From NCBI RefSeq assembly GCF_026341855.1, contig NZ_JAPENW010000001.1, forward strand, positions 6,625,001 to 6,689,000: 64,000 bases of DNA. Reading direction: 5' to 3'. Below are positions 1 through 7,778 of this stretch, piece after piece. Both the position numbers and the translations under genes were made by a program. The notes under the pieces were generated by a model that worked only from the letters and a program-made list of their open reading frames with translations, was not told the origin of the DNA and made no database searches. Position 1 is the first letter of the stretch; the number at the start of each line of letters is the position of its first letter. Origin of the DNA: Streptomyces sp. NBC_00568. GTDB taxonomy: Bacteria; Actinomycetota; Actinomycetes; Streptomycetales; Streptomycetaceae.

Positions 1-609
1 GTGGATGCGCGGCATGTCGCCGATGAAGCCGATCCGGCGGTGGCCGTGGGCGATGAGGTGGGCGACGCCGTCGCGGGCGCCGCCGAAGCTGTCCGACAGG
101 ACGACGTCGGCGTCGATCCTCCCGGCCGGGCGGTCCACGAACACCGTGGCCACGCCCGCCTTTATCTCCGGCTCCAGATAGCGGTGGTCGTCGCCGGCCG
201 GGATCACGACCAGCCCGTCCACGCGGCGCGCGCACAGCGCGAGAACCAGTTCCTGCTCGCGGTCCGGGTCCTCCGCGCTGGAACCGTTGATCAGCAGCGC
301 GCCGTGGGCACGGGCCACCTCCTCGACCGCGCGGCTCAGCGGGCCGTAGAAGGGGTCGGCGAGGTCCTCCAGGACCAGCCCGATGCTCGCGGTGCGGCCC
401 TTGCGGAGCACCCGGGCGCTGTCGTTGCGGCGGAAGCCCAGCGCCTCGATGGCCTCCTGGACGCGCCGCTCGGTGTCCGGGGTGACCCCCGGCTCGCTGT
501 TGACCACGCGGGAGACCGTCTTCAGACCGACTCCCGCACGCGCCGCTACGTCCTTCATGGTCGGACGGTTTCCGTAGCGGTTATCGGATCGGCGGGCGGT
601 CTCGGCCAC
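1..609 (-). CDS. LacI-family transcriptional regulator (partial, C-terminus beyond the left edge)
   Basis: Reads leftward off the window; about 203 residues are visible. The N-terminal helix-turn-helix has the classic LacI sequence MKDVAARAGVGLKTVSRVVN, followed by the hinge region and the start of the periplasmic-binding-like sensor domain (GLVLEDLADPFYG, VDGLVVIPAG, VFVDRP). I chose the GTG at 609, giving MAETARRSDN before the HTH. An in-frame ATG at 654 is possible, but neither has a strong ribosome site. It is divergent from a ROK sugar kinase and a perfect 12-bp palindrome lies between them. LacI proteins normally bind such CG-centred palindromes and release them on binding a sugar, so autoregulation plus control of the kinase is the likely job (inference). 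The ligand cannot be read. Confidence 0.93.
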   Translation of the reverse strand, partial: MAETARRSDNRYGNRPTMKDVAARAGVGLKTVSRVVNSEPGVTPDTERRVQEAIEALGFRRNDSARVLRKGRTASIGLVLEDLADPFYGPLSRAVEEVARAHGALLINGSSAEDPDREQELVLALCARRVDGLVVIPAGDDHRYLEPEIKAGVATVFVDRPAGRIDADVVLSDSFGGARDGVAHLIAHGHRRIGFIGDMPRIH

Positions 610-692
610 GATGTGCTGTCCTGTCCTGTCGTCCACGGGGATGCGTAGGTCCATGGGGTTGTATGAGGATGTGGCGTCGAGCATAGAGCCTG

Positions 693-704
693 GACAACGT
701 TGTC
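693..704. promoter_or_regulatory. LacI-type operator palindrome
   Basis: GACAACGTTGTC is a perfect 12-bp palindrome with the central CG typical of LacI/GalR operators. It lies between the divergent LacI and ROK kinase genes and is the only palindrome of this quality seen there. Its use as the LacI binding site is inferred from position and sequence type. Confidence 0.7.
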
Positions 705-892
705 AGATGCGGGAGACACTGTCCACCGCAATCTCCGGCCTGCGCCTTCCCCAGGGCGCACGGTCCCCGTCGTCCGCCGACGCCCTCCGCGCGGCGTGCG
801 ACAGGGCCCGATCCTGCCCGGTTCCCGGCCGGGGACCCCGGGCCCGCGGCGCGACGGGCCCGTTTCGACACCCCATGGGAGACCTGACTCTG

Positions 893-1846
893 ATGCACAC
901 CGACCTCGTGGCCGCGCTCGACATCGGCGGCACCAAGATCGCCGGAGCGCTGGTGGACGGCCACGGCCGGATTCTTCTGCGCGCGCAGCGCGCGACGCCC
1001 GCGCGGGAGGACGGCGACACCGTCATGCGCGCCGTCGAGGACGTGCTCGGCGAGCTGACGGTCTCCCCGCTGTGGAGCAGGGCCGGAGCCCTCGGCATCG
1101 GCAGCGCGGGCCCGGTTGACGCCTCCGCCGGCACGGTGAGCCCGGTGAACGTGCCCGGCTGGCGCGGCTATCCCCTGGTCGAGCGGGCCGCCAAGGCCAC
1201 GGGCGGACTGCCCGTCGAGCTGATCGGCGACGGCGTGGCCATCACGGCGGCCGAGCACTGGCAGGGCGCCGCCCGCGGCCACGACAACGCGCTGTGCATG
1301 GTGGTGTCCACCGGTGTGGGCGGCGGCCTTGTCCTGAACGGTCAGCTGCACGCCGGCCCCACCGGCAACGCGGGCCACATCGGACACATCAGCGTCGACC
1401 TGGACGGCGACCTCTGCCCCTGCGGCTCCCGCGGCTGCGTCGAGCGCATCGCCAGTGGCCCGAACATCGCCCGCCGCGCGCTGGACAACGGCTGGCAGCC
1501 CGGCCCCGACGGCGACACCTCCGCCGCCGCGGTCGCCGAGGCGGCCCGCGCGGGCGACCCGGTCGCCTTGGCCTCCTTCGAGCGGGCAGCGCAGGCCCTC
1601 GCAGCGGGCATCGCGGCGACCGCGACCCTGGTCGAGATCGACATCGCCGTCATCGGCGGGGGAGTGGGCAAGGCGGGCGAGGTGCTCTTCACGCCGCTGC
1701 GCAAGGCGCTGGCCGACTACGCGACGCTGTCCTTCGTCCAGCGGCTGACCGTGGCGCCCGCGCTGATGGGAACCGACGCCGGCCTGGTCGGCGCGGCCGC
1801 CGCCGCGCTCACCCGGATGGCGCACGCGCCCGCCTCCCGCGTCTGA
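893..1846 (+). CDS. ROK-family sugar kinase (glucokinase-like)
   Basis: A 317-residue protein of normal ROK kinase length. It opens with the phosphate-binding loop ALDIGGTKIAGAL, has a middle NXXXXAAEHW segment, and carries the ROK zinc signature CPCGSRGCVE after a GHISVD motif. A second ATP-binding region (VIGGGVGKAG) follows near the C-terminus. No HTH precedes the kinase fold, so it is an enzyme and not an NagC-type repressor. It should phosphorylate a hexose, using ATP or polyphosphate, in the cytoplasm; the exact sugar is unknown. The start ATG has GGGAGA 10 nt upstream, and an ATG six codons earlier is possible. Control by the divergent LacI regulator is likely. Its last codons and stop are imperfectly repeated 80 bp downstream. 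Confidence 0.92.
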   Translation: MHTDLVAALDIGGTKIAGALVDGHGRILLRAQRATPAREDGDTVMRAVEDVLGELTVSPLWSRAGALGIGSAGPVDASAGTVSPVNVPGWRGYPLVERAAKATGGLPVELIGDGVAITAAEHWQGAARGHDNALCMVVSTGVGGGLVLNGQLHAGPTGNAGHIGHISVDLDGDLCPCGSRGCVERIASGPNIARRALDNGWQPGPDGDTSAAAVAEAARAGDPVALASFERAAQALAAGIAATATLVEIDIAVIGGGVGKAGEVLFTPLRKALADYATLSFVQRLTVAPALMGTDAGLVGAAAAALTRMAHAPASRV

Positions 1847-1957
1847 CCGTGGTGGTCCTGTCGGCGGACCGCGACGTGCCTGCCGCGCTCAGGTGGAAGG
1901 CACGCGTGCCGGTTTCCCGCGTGTGACTGCGGTGGTCCTGCCGGAGTGACCGCGACG
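1835..1957. repeat. Imperfect direct repeat copying the ROK kinase 3' end
   Basis: The 42 bp at 1835-1876, which contain the last codons and TGA of the kinase, recur at 1915-1957 with a few changes (TCCCGCGTSTGAC then GGTGGTCCTG and GACCGCGACG). The offset is 80 bp. The second copy keeps the in-phase TGA-like context but belongs to no gene. It looks like a duplicated gene terminus. Confidence 0.75.
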
Positions 1958-2165
1958 CGGTCGCTTCGGGGGTGGAGCACCGTGTCAGTCCGGTTCGGCG
2001 TGGTCGAGTGGACTCGTTTCGCACTGATCTTTTCCGAGCCGAGCTCACTCGCGCCGAGGGCGGTTCTGCCAGAGTGCTGGGCATGCCCGGGGTGCCGAGC
2101 GCCGGACCGGATGAAGGTGCCTGATCCACCCGTGACTCCGTCCGGCCTTCGTAGTTGAACCGGGC
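1847..2165. other. Intergenic region between ROK kinase and small secreted protein
   Basis: Apart from the repeated kinase tail in its first 110 bp, I see no convincing ORF, strong hairpin or consensus promoter here. The segment just before the secreted protein has no clear Shine-Dalgarno. Confidence 0.5.
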
Positions 2166-2363
2166 ATGAAGAAGCGCAGCATGCTCGCCATCGCCTCCCT
2201 CGCCACCGGATTCGTCGTCGCGGCGATCACCCCCTCCCACGCCCTGGGCGCGGACGCCCTGAACGATCTGAACGTCAACGACACGCTCAGCACCGTCGAC
2301 CACACGCTCAGCAGCGACAGCCTGGCGGTCGACGAGGGTGCCCTCGGCGGTCAGGAGAGCTGA
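2166..2363 (+). CDS. Small secreted protein, unknown function
   Basis: A 65-residue protein with a clear Sec signal peptide: MKKR positive head, a hydrophobic core of about 15 residues (MLAIASLATGFVVAAI) and a probable signal-peptidase site after SHA near residue 26. The mature part is about 39 residues, acidic, rich in Asp, Ser, Leu and Asn, with no cysteine and no recognisable domain. The repeating DALNDLNVNDTLSTVDHTL pattern suggests a short amphipathic segment. Many streptomycetes encode such tiny exported proteins of unknown role. There is no clear ribosome site upstream; the start is chosen because it gives an ideal signal sequence. It is not clearly in an operon with either neighbour. 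Confidence 0.75.
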   Translation: MKKRSMLAIASLATGFVVAAITPSHALGADALNDLNVNDTLSTVDHTLSSDSLAVDEGALGGQES

Positions 2364-2495
2364 AGGACCGCACGTCGCGCCGGTGTCCCCGTCATGGGGC
2401 ACCGGCGCCGCGCTGTCGGCGCCCTCATCAGCGGCTGGTTTCCATGGCAGGGTGGAGCGGGCAAGCCTCAGGGTGCCAACAGAAGAGGGGGAATC

Positions 2496-3533
2496 GTGAT
2501 CGTCTGGATCAACGGTGCGTTCGGTGCGGGGAAGACCACCACCGCACGGGAACTGATCGAGCTGATCCCGAACAGCACGCTCTTCGACCCCGAGGTCATC
2601 GGGGGCACACTCACGCACCTGCTCCCGCCCAAACACCTCGCGGAGGTCGGCGACCTCCAGGACCTGCCGATCTGGCGCCGGCTCGTGGTCGACACCGCGG
2701 CCGCCATGCTCGCCGAGCTCGGCGGGGTACTCGTCGTCCCGATGACCCTGCTGCGCCAGGAGTACCGCGACGAGATCTTCGGCGGGCTCGCCGCGCGCCG
2801 GATCCCCGTCCGCCATGTGCTTCTCGCCCCGGCGGAAACGATCCTGCGTGAGCGAATAGCCGGGCGCGAGGTGCCCCCGGAGCTGCCCGACGGCGAGATG
2901 CGGGTGCGCCAGTGGTCCTACGACCAGATCGAGCCCTACCGTGCCGCCCTCGGCTGGCTCACGGCCGACGCCCACCCCGTGGACACCAGCGCGCTCACCC
3001 CGTACGACACCGCCCTGCGCGTCGCCGAGGCCGTGCGCACCGGGGAGGCACCCGTGTGCGCCATCGTGCAGACCCCCGAACCCACCGCCGAGACGGTCGC
3101 CGCCGGGGTGCTCCTCTTCGACGAGCACGACCGGGTCCTGCTCGTCGACCCGACGTACAAGGCCGGCTGGGAGTTCCCCGGCGGAGTCGTCGAGGCGGGC
3201 GAGGCCCCCGCCCGCGCCGGAATGCGCGAGGTCACGGAGGAGACCGGCATCACCCTCGACGAGGTGCCCGCGCTCCTCGTCATCGACTGGGAGTCGCCAG
3301 CACCCCCCGGCTACGGCGGTCTGCGGCTCCTGTTCGACGGCGGACGCCTCGACGAGCAGGCCGTCCGCGGACTCCTGCTGCCCGGACCGGAGCTGCGCGG
3401 CTGGCGCTTCGTCACCGAGCAGGAGGCGGCCGACCTTCTGCCGCCCGTGCGCTACGAACGGCTCCGTTGGGCCCTGCGGGCCCGCGAGCGCGGCGCGGCG
3501 CTGTACCTGGAGGCCGGAGTCCCGCTCGGCTGA
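2496..3533 (+). CDS. P-loop kinase-like domain fused to a NUDIX hydrolase
   Basis: 345 residues in two domains. The first ~180 residues form a small P-loop NTPase: NGAFGAGKTT is the Walker A motif, and the layout resembles AAA_33/shikimate-kinase-like nucleoside or antibiotic kinases. Residues ~200-345 are a NUDIX hydrolase with a complete box (GGVVEAGEAPARAGMREVTEETGI: G, E, RE, EE, G all present). The GTG start is preceded by AGAGGGGGA, which excludes the longer upstream reading. The protein probably acts on a nucleotide or phosphorylated small molecule: the kinase adds phosphate and the NUDIX domain cleaves a diphosphate linkage (inference). The substrate is not readable. It stands alone between a secreted peptide and a repeat-rich spacer. 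Confidence 0.88.
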   Translation: MIVWINGAFGAGKTTTARELIELIPNSTLFDPEVIGGTLTHLLPPKHLAEVGDLQDLPIWRRLVVDTAAAMLAELGGVLVVPMTLLRQEYRDEIFGGLAARRIPVRHVLLAPAETILRERIAGREVPPELPDGEMRVRQWSYDQIEPYRAALGWLTADAHPVDTSALTPYDTALRVAEAVRTGEAPVCAIVQTPEPTAETVAAGVLLFDEHDRVLLVDPTYKAGWEFPGGVVEAGEAPARAGMREVTEETGITLDEVPALLVIDWESPAPPGYGGLRLLFDGGRLDEQAVRGLLLPGPELRGWRFVTEQEAADLLPPVRYERLRWALRARERGAALYLEAGVPLG

Positions 3534-3704
3534 CCCCGCGACCTTCGCCGGCGCCATCCTTCAGCGGCCGTGCCGCGCACGCCGGGCGCGTACGGACCAC
3601 GGTTCGGTCCGCGCAAGGGGGCGTCGCGGCCTACCGATTGGCCGCGGGACTATCGCGGGTCGGCTCGCGCAACAGGCGTGTGCCGACCCGCCGGTCGACC
3701 CGCA

Positions 3705-3767
3705 CGTCCCGTCGGTCGGCCCGTGCGTCCGGTCGGTCGGTCCGCACGTCCGGTCGGTCGGCCCACG
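3705..3767. repeat. 21-bp tandem repeat, three units
   Basis: Units at 3705-3725, 3726-3746 and 3747-3767 share CGTCCSGTCGGTCGG followed by a variable hexamer. No protein of recognisable type uses it. It is a small minisatellite in non-coding DNA. Confidence 0.8.
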
Positions 3768-3871
3768 GATCGCTGTGTGCGGATCACTGGTCGGCGCGGC
3801 CATCCGCGGGCGTGGCGCGGCGCCCGCCCTCACCGCGCGAAGCGGCGCGAGGCGCGCGTGGCAGCCCCGGT

Positions 3872-3907
3872 GTCCTGGGCGTCCTGGGTGTCCTGGGTGT
3901 CTCGAGT
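3872..3907. repeat. 9-bp tandem repeat, about four units
   Basis: GTCCTGGGC, GTCCTGGGT, GTCCTGGGT and a degenerate GTCTCGAGT follow each other directly. It lies in the same gene-free spacer as the 21-bp array. Confidence 0.7.
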
Positions 3908-4045
3908 GTCCCGGCGGACATCTCAGGAGGGCCCTCCGGCGCGTCCGGACACCCAGGCCTCGGGACGGTGTTGGTCGGGGACGACCCCGGCAGCCAGAAG
4001 TACGTCGCGGACAAGCACCGCGACTGCGCTCAGGTGGGCCGAACG

Positions 4046-4083
4046 CGGCAGGGGCCCACGTCCGACGACGTGGGCCCCTGCCG
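4046..4083 (-). terminator. Strong hairpin terminator of the M20 dipeptidase gene
   Basis: A perfect 17-bp stem (4046-4062 pairs with 4067-4083) has a CGAC tetraloop. It sits 12 bp past the dipeptidase stop codon. There is no U-tract, as is usual for streptomycete terminators. Confidence 0.9.
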
Positions 4084-4095
4084 TACCGCTGCGGA

Positions 4096-5451
4096 TCAGC
4101 TCGCCGCGTAGTTCCGCAGGAACAGCGCCTCCGCGACCGACAGCCGCTCCAGCTCGTCCGGCGAAACGCTCTCGTTCACCGCGTGGATCTGCGCCTCCGG
4201 CTCGTTCAGGCCGATGAGCAGGATCTCCGTCTGCGGGTACAGCGAGGCCAGCGTGTTGCAGAGCGGGATCGAGCCGCCCATGCCCGCCGACTGCATCTCC
4301 TGGCCCGGGTAGGCGACCGCCATGGCCTCGGCCATCGACGCGTACGCGGGGCTGGACGTGTCGGCGCGGAACGCCTGGCCCTGACCGATCTGCTCGGTGC
4401 TCACCCGCGCGCCCCACGGCGTGTGCGCCTCGATGTGCGCCTGCAGCAGCTTCGTCGCCTGGGCCGCGTCGACGCCCGGCGGCACCCGCAGGCTGACCAG
4501 CGCACGGGCACCGGCCTGCACCGACGGCGTCGCGCCGACGACCGGCGGGCAGTCGATACCGAGCACCGTGACGGCCGGACGCACCCACACGCGGTCGGCG
4601 ACGGTGCCGGAGCCGATGAGCTCCACCCCGTCGAGCACCTTGGCGTCGTCGCGGAACGCCTGCTCCTCGTACTGCAGGCCGTCCCAGGTGAAGTCGCCCG
4701 CAAGGCCGTCGACGGTCGTCGAACCGTCCTCGTCCCGCAGCGAGTCCAGTACGCGGATCAGCGCCGCCAGCGCGTCGGGCGCCGCCCCGCCGAACTGTCC
4801 CGAGTGCAGGTTCCCTTCGAGGGTGTCCACCTGCACCCGTACGAGGGTCATGCCGCGCAGCGTCGCGGTGACCGTCGGCAGGCCCGCACGGAAGTTGCCC
4901 GCGTCGCCGATGACGATCGTGTCGGCGGTCAGCAGCTCCGGGTGCTCCTCGGCGTACCGCTCCAGACCCCCGGTGCCCTGCTCCTCCGAACCCTCGACGA
5001 TCACCTTGACGTGCACCGGAACGCCGCCGTTCGCCTTCAGGGCGCGCAGGGCCAGCAGATGCATGACGACGCCGCCCTTGCAGTCGGCGCTGCCCCGCCC
5101 GTACCAGCGGCCGTCGCGCTCCACCAGCTCGAACGGAGGTGTCGCCCAGGACGCTTCGTCCAGCGGCGGCTGCACGTCGTAGTGCGCGTACAGCAGGACC
5201 GTCTTCGCGCCCTCGGGTCCGGGCAGGAAGCCGTACACCGACTGCGTGCCGTCCGGGGTGTCGAGCAGGGCGACGTCCTGGAAGCCCTCGGAGCGCAGCG
5301 CGTCGGCGATCCAGTTCGCGGCGCCCTCGCTCTCGCTTCTCGGAAATTGGTCGAAGTCCGCCACCGACTTGAAGGCGACCAGCTCGGTGAGCTCCGCCTT
5401 CGCCCGGGGCATGAGCGAGGCGACGGTCTCGGCGACCGGATTCGACGACAT
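4096..5451 (-). CDS. M20-family metallo-dipeptidase
   Basis: 451 residues, the normal length for the CNDP/PepV-like M20 dipeptidases. Metal and catalytic motifs are all present: HYDVQP (metal His and catalytic Asp two residues later), SADCKGG (bridging Asp), EGSEEQG (catalytic Glu pair), IGDAGNF (metal Asp) and a late GMGGSIPLCNTL segment. The dimerisation-domain histidine appears in LEGNLHSGQFGG. It should hydrolyse dipeptides or N-acyl amino acids in the cytoplasm with two zinc ions. The ATG at 5451 (MSSNPV) follows GAGGAGC at good spacing. It is divergent from the GGR-type flavoprotein, with a ~175-bp shared promoter region, and ends in a strong hairpin. Confidence 0.95.
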   Translation of the reverse strand: MSSNPVAETVASLMPRAKAELTELVAFKSVADFDQFPRSESEGAANWIADALRSEGFQDVALLDTPDGTQSVYGFLPGPEGAKTVLLYAHYDVQPPLDEASWATPPFELVERDGRWYGRGSADCKGGVVMHLLALRALKANGGVPVHVKVIVEGSEEQGTGGLERYAEEHPELLTADTIVIGDAGNFRAGLPTVTATLRGMTLVRVQVDTLEGNLHSGQFGGAAPDALAALIRVLDSLRDEDGSTTVDGLAGDFTWDGLQYEEQAFRDDAKVLDGVELIGSGTVADRVWVRPAVTVLGIDCPPVVGATPSVQAGARALVSLRVPPGVDAAQATKLLQAHIEAHTPWGARVSTEQIGQGQAFRADTSSPAYASMAEAMAVAYPGQEMQSAGMGGSIPLCNTLASLYPQTEILLIGLNEPEAQIHAVNESVSPDELERLSVAEALFLRNYAAS

Positions 5452-5627
5452 GGGCACGCTCCTCGTAGGTGCGACGTTGTACTTCTGTGTACAGATGATC
5501 GAGTGATGCGTACTGGTGTGCAGGACGCATACGCTGCCGATCCTCCCACAGCGGCCTGCGGCGATGCCCGCCGTAGGATGCGGGAGACAGGTGCGGCAGA
5601 CGGCTGGACTGGGAGCAGTAGACCAAC

Positions 5628-6884
5628 GTGAGCAGCGAGAACTCTTCGGCGGACGACGGGCGACGTACGGCGGACGACGGGCAGCAGGTGTGGGACGTCG
5701 TGGTCGTCGGCGCGGGGCCGGCGGGCGCTTCGGCCGCCTACGCGGCAGCGGTCGCGGGACGCAGCGTCCTGCTGCTGGAGAAAGCCGAACTGCCCCGCTA
5801 CAAAACATGCGGCGGTGGCATCATCGGCCCCTCGCGCGACGCCCTGCCACCCGGCTTCGAACTGCCGTTCAGAGACCGGGTGCACGCGGTCACCTTCTCG
5901 ATGGACGGCAAGTTCGCCCGCACCCGGCGGTCCCGGCACATGCTGTTCGGGCTGATCAACCGGCCGGAGTTCGACCAGCAGCTCGTCGAGTTCGCGCAGA
6001 AGGCGGGCGCCGAGCTGCGTACGGGTGCCACGGTCTCGCGCGTCGAGCAGCACGGCTCGGCGGTGCCGGACCGGCGCACCGTCGCCGTGGTCCTGCAGGG
6101 CGGTGAGACCGTGCTGGCGCGGGCGGTGGTCGGTGCCGACGGCAGTGCGAGCCGGATAGGAGCGCACGTCGGGGTGAAGCTCGACCAGGTCGATCTCGGT
6201 CTGGAGGCCGAGATCCCGGTGCCGGAGACGGTCGCCGAGGACTGGCAGGGGCGCGTCCTGATCGACTGGGGCCCCATGCCCGGCAGTTACGGGTGGGTCT
6301 TCCCGAAGGGGGACACGCTCACCGTCGGCGTGATCTCCGCGCGCGGTGAAGGGGCCGCCACCAAGCGGTACTTGGAGGACTTCATCGCCCGGCTCGGCCT
6401 CGCCGGCTTCGAACCGGCCATCTCCTCCGGCCACTTGACGCGCTGCCGCGCCGACGACTCGCCGCTGTCCCGCGGCCGGGTGCTCGTCTGCGGCGACGCG
6501 GCGGGGCTGCTCGAACCCTGGACCCGGGAGGGCATCTCGTTCGCGTTGCGCTCCGGGCGGCTGGCGGGCGAGTGGGCGGTCCGGATCGCCGAGGCGCACG
6601 ACGCGGTGGACGCCCGCCGGCAGGCCCTGAACTACGCCTTCGCGATCAAGGCGGGGCTCGGCGTCGAGATGAGCGTCGGCAAGCGCCTGCTCGCGGCCTT
6701 CGAGCGTCGTCCCGGCATGTTCCACGCGGGACTCACCGGCTTCCGTCCGGTCTGGAAGGCCTTCACGGGGATCACCCGCGGCTCCACCACACTCGGCGAG
6801 ATCATCCGGTCCCGTCCGATGGTCGGACGCGCGCTGACCGCGATCGACCGCGGGCCGCAGGCGGCGGAGGGCGAGCAGCAGTAG
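5628..6884 (+). CDS. Geranylgeranyl-reductase-family FAD-dependent oxidoreductase
   Basis: 418 residues. The FAD dinucleotide motif VVVGAGPAGASAAY starts near residue 25, followed by the family signature RYKTCGGG and a second FAD contact LVCGDAAGLLEPWTREG. This matches the ChlP/GGR group that reduces isoprenoid double bonds, including archaeal and actinobacterial menaquinone or lipid modifiers. A membrane-linked isoprenoid is the likely substrate but is not proven by sequence. The N-terminus has a small internal repeat (ADDGRR/ADDGQQ). The GTG start has GGGAGCAG upstream. The last 14 bp, including the TAG stop, form the first unit of a 14-bp tandem array that continues into the spacer. Confidence 0.92.
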   Translation: MSSENSSADDGRRTADDGQQVWDVVVVGAGPAGASAAYAAAVAGRSVLLLEKAELPRYKTCGGGIIGPSRDALPPGFELPFRDRVHAVTFSMDGKFARTRRSRHMLFGLINRPEFDQQLVEFAQKAGAELRTGATVSRVEQHGSAVPDRRTVAVVLQGGETVLARAVVGADGSASRIGAHVGVKLDQVDLGLEAEIPVPETVAEDWQGRVLIDWGPMPGSYGWVFPKGDTLTVGVISARGEGAATKRYLEDFIARLGLAGFEPAISSGHLTRCRADDSPLSRGRVLVCGDAAGLLEPWTREGISFALRSGRLAGEWAVRIAEAHDAVDARRQALNYAFAIKAGLGVEMSVGKRLLAAFERRPGMFHAGLTGFRPVWKAFTGITRGSTTLGEIIRSRPMVGRALTAIDRGPQAAEGEQQ

Positions 6885-6926
6885 GCGAGCAGTTGTAGAC
6901 GAGCAGTTGTAGACGAGCAGTTGTAG
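6871..6926. repeat. 14-bp tandem repeat, four units, starting inside the GGR gene
   Basis: Units RCGAGCAGYWGTAG occur at 6871-6884, 6885-6898, 6899-6912 and 6913-6926. The first unit holds the final codons and TAG stop of the flavoprotein gene. Further units therefore lie after the stop and do not alter the protein. Confidence 0.9.
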
Positions 6927-6951
6927 GGGGGATGGCCGCCGTCGACCGCAC

Positions 6952-7053
6952 TCGATCGTCGGCCACCTTCGATCGTCGGCCACCTTCGATCGTCGGCCAC
7001 CTTCGATCGTCGGCCACCTTCGATCGTCGGCCGCCCTCGATCCTCGGCCGCCT
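6952..7053. repeat. 17-bp tandem repeat, six units
   Basis: TCGATCGTCGGCCACCT is repeated four times exactly (6952-7019) and twice with changes (7020-7053). Each good unit contains the CGATCG palindrome. There are no spacers between units, so it is not a CRISPR array. It lies in the short gap before the convergent Ddn-type gene. Confidence 0.92.
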
Positions 7054-7101
7054 CCACCGTGGGGCCGCCGGGGGAGGGGCGGGTGGCGGCGGTGGCGGTC
7101 G

Positions 7102-7551
7102 TCAGCTCGTGACCGTGATCCGGAAGACCGGGTGGTCGGGAGCGATGCGCCGCAGCTCCTCGTCGGACGAGTCGGGGCCGACGCCGCCGAAGAACACCCC
7201 GACCTCGGCCTTCCAGCGCTTGAGGTAGGCGCGCAGCAGCGAGACCTTGTCGTCGTCGGCGACCTCGACGGCGGTGAAGGTGTCGACCTTCTTGCCGAGG
7301 CGCAGCTCGCCGGCGCCGGCCGCCCGCATGTTGTGCGTCCACTGGACGTGTCCGCGGGGGGCCACGAGGTACTGCTCGCCGTCCACGACGAGCAGATTGA
7401 CCGGGGTCGTACGCCACTCGCCGCTCTTGCGGCCCCGGACGGCCAGGACGCGCGACCCCCAGACGCTGATGCCGCGCCTGGTGATCCAGGCCACGGCGCG
7501 GTTGAAGACGTTGACGGTGAACCAGCCCGGCTTCTGGACGTGTGTGGACAC
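7102..7551 (-). CDS. Nitroreductase/deazaflavin-dependent (Ddn-family) protein
   Basis: 149 residues, the normal size for the Ddn split-barrel family that binds coenzyme F420 in actinobacteria. Typical segments are FNRAVAWITRRG near the N-terminus, VLAVRGRKSGEWRTTPVNLL (the family's G-R-K-S-G phosphate-contact segment) and VAPRGHVQWTHNMRAAG. It likely transfers hydride from F420H2 to a quinone, nitro or unsaturated substrate in the cytoplasm or at the membrane. The start is GTG with GAGGGG upstream. It is divergent from a TetR regulator over a promoter region full of GAGCACYGCTC repeats, so TetR control is very likely (inference). Confidence 0.9.
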   Translation of the reverse strand: MSTHVQKPGWFTVNVFNRAVAWITRRGISVWGSRVLAVRGRKSGEWRTTPVNLLVVDGEQYLVAPRGHVQWTHNMRAAGAGELRLGKKVDTFTAVEVADDDKVSLLRAYLKRWKAEVGVFFGGVGPDSSDEELRRIAPDHPVFRITVTS

Positions 7552-7574
7552 GGTGACCCCTCGAGATCTGTGAT

Positions 7575-7777
7575 GAGAGCGCCGATCTCTTTTGTGAGCA
7601 CCGCTCTCGCTTGAGAAGAGTCTGCATCAGATCGGTGATCCAATGCAAGAGCACTGCTCTCGTTTTTGGGCACCGCTCTCCCTGGCGGGCGCTGATCGCA
7701 AAGCGGAGCACTGATCCATATTCGGATCACCGCTCACCTTTGTGTGCACCGCTCTGGATTCGTGGGACACTGCTGCC
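7575..7777. promoter_or_regulatory. Array of TetR operator-like repeats between ddn-type and tetR genes
   Basis: The consensus GAGCACYGCTC recurs: 7596-7606 (GAGCACCGCTC), 7648-7660 (AGAGCACTGCTCT, a perfect odd-centre palindrome), 7668-7680, 7705-7717, 7724-7735, 7744-7755 and a weaker copy just before the TetR start. Six or seven related sites in about 200 bp is unusual for a TetR-controlled promoter. Confidence 0.75.
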
Positions 7778-7778
7778 C

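Larger units (their letters stand above)
3534..4095. other. Repeat-rich intergenic spacer (562 bp)
   Basis: No ORF here has a plausible product; long open frames on both strands are composition artefacts. It contains a 21-bp tandem array, a 9-bp tandem array and a strong terminator, listed separately. Confidence 0.6.

Noticed and set aside
893..1846. ROK repressor identity for the first ROK gene
   Set aside because: There is no N-terminal HTH and the DIGGT phosphate loop is intact, so it is a kinase.
6952..7053. Possible CRISPR array
   Set aside because: Units abut directly with no unique spacers and no cas genes are nearby; it is a simple tandem repeat.
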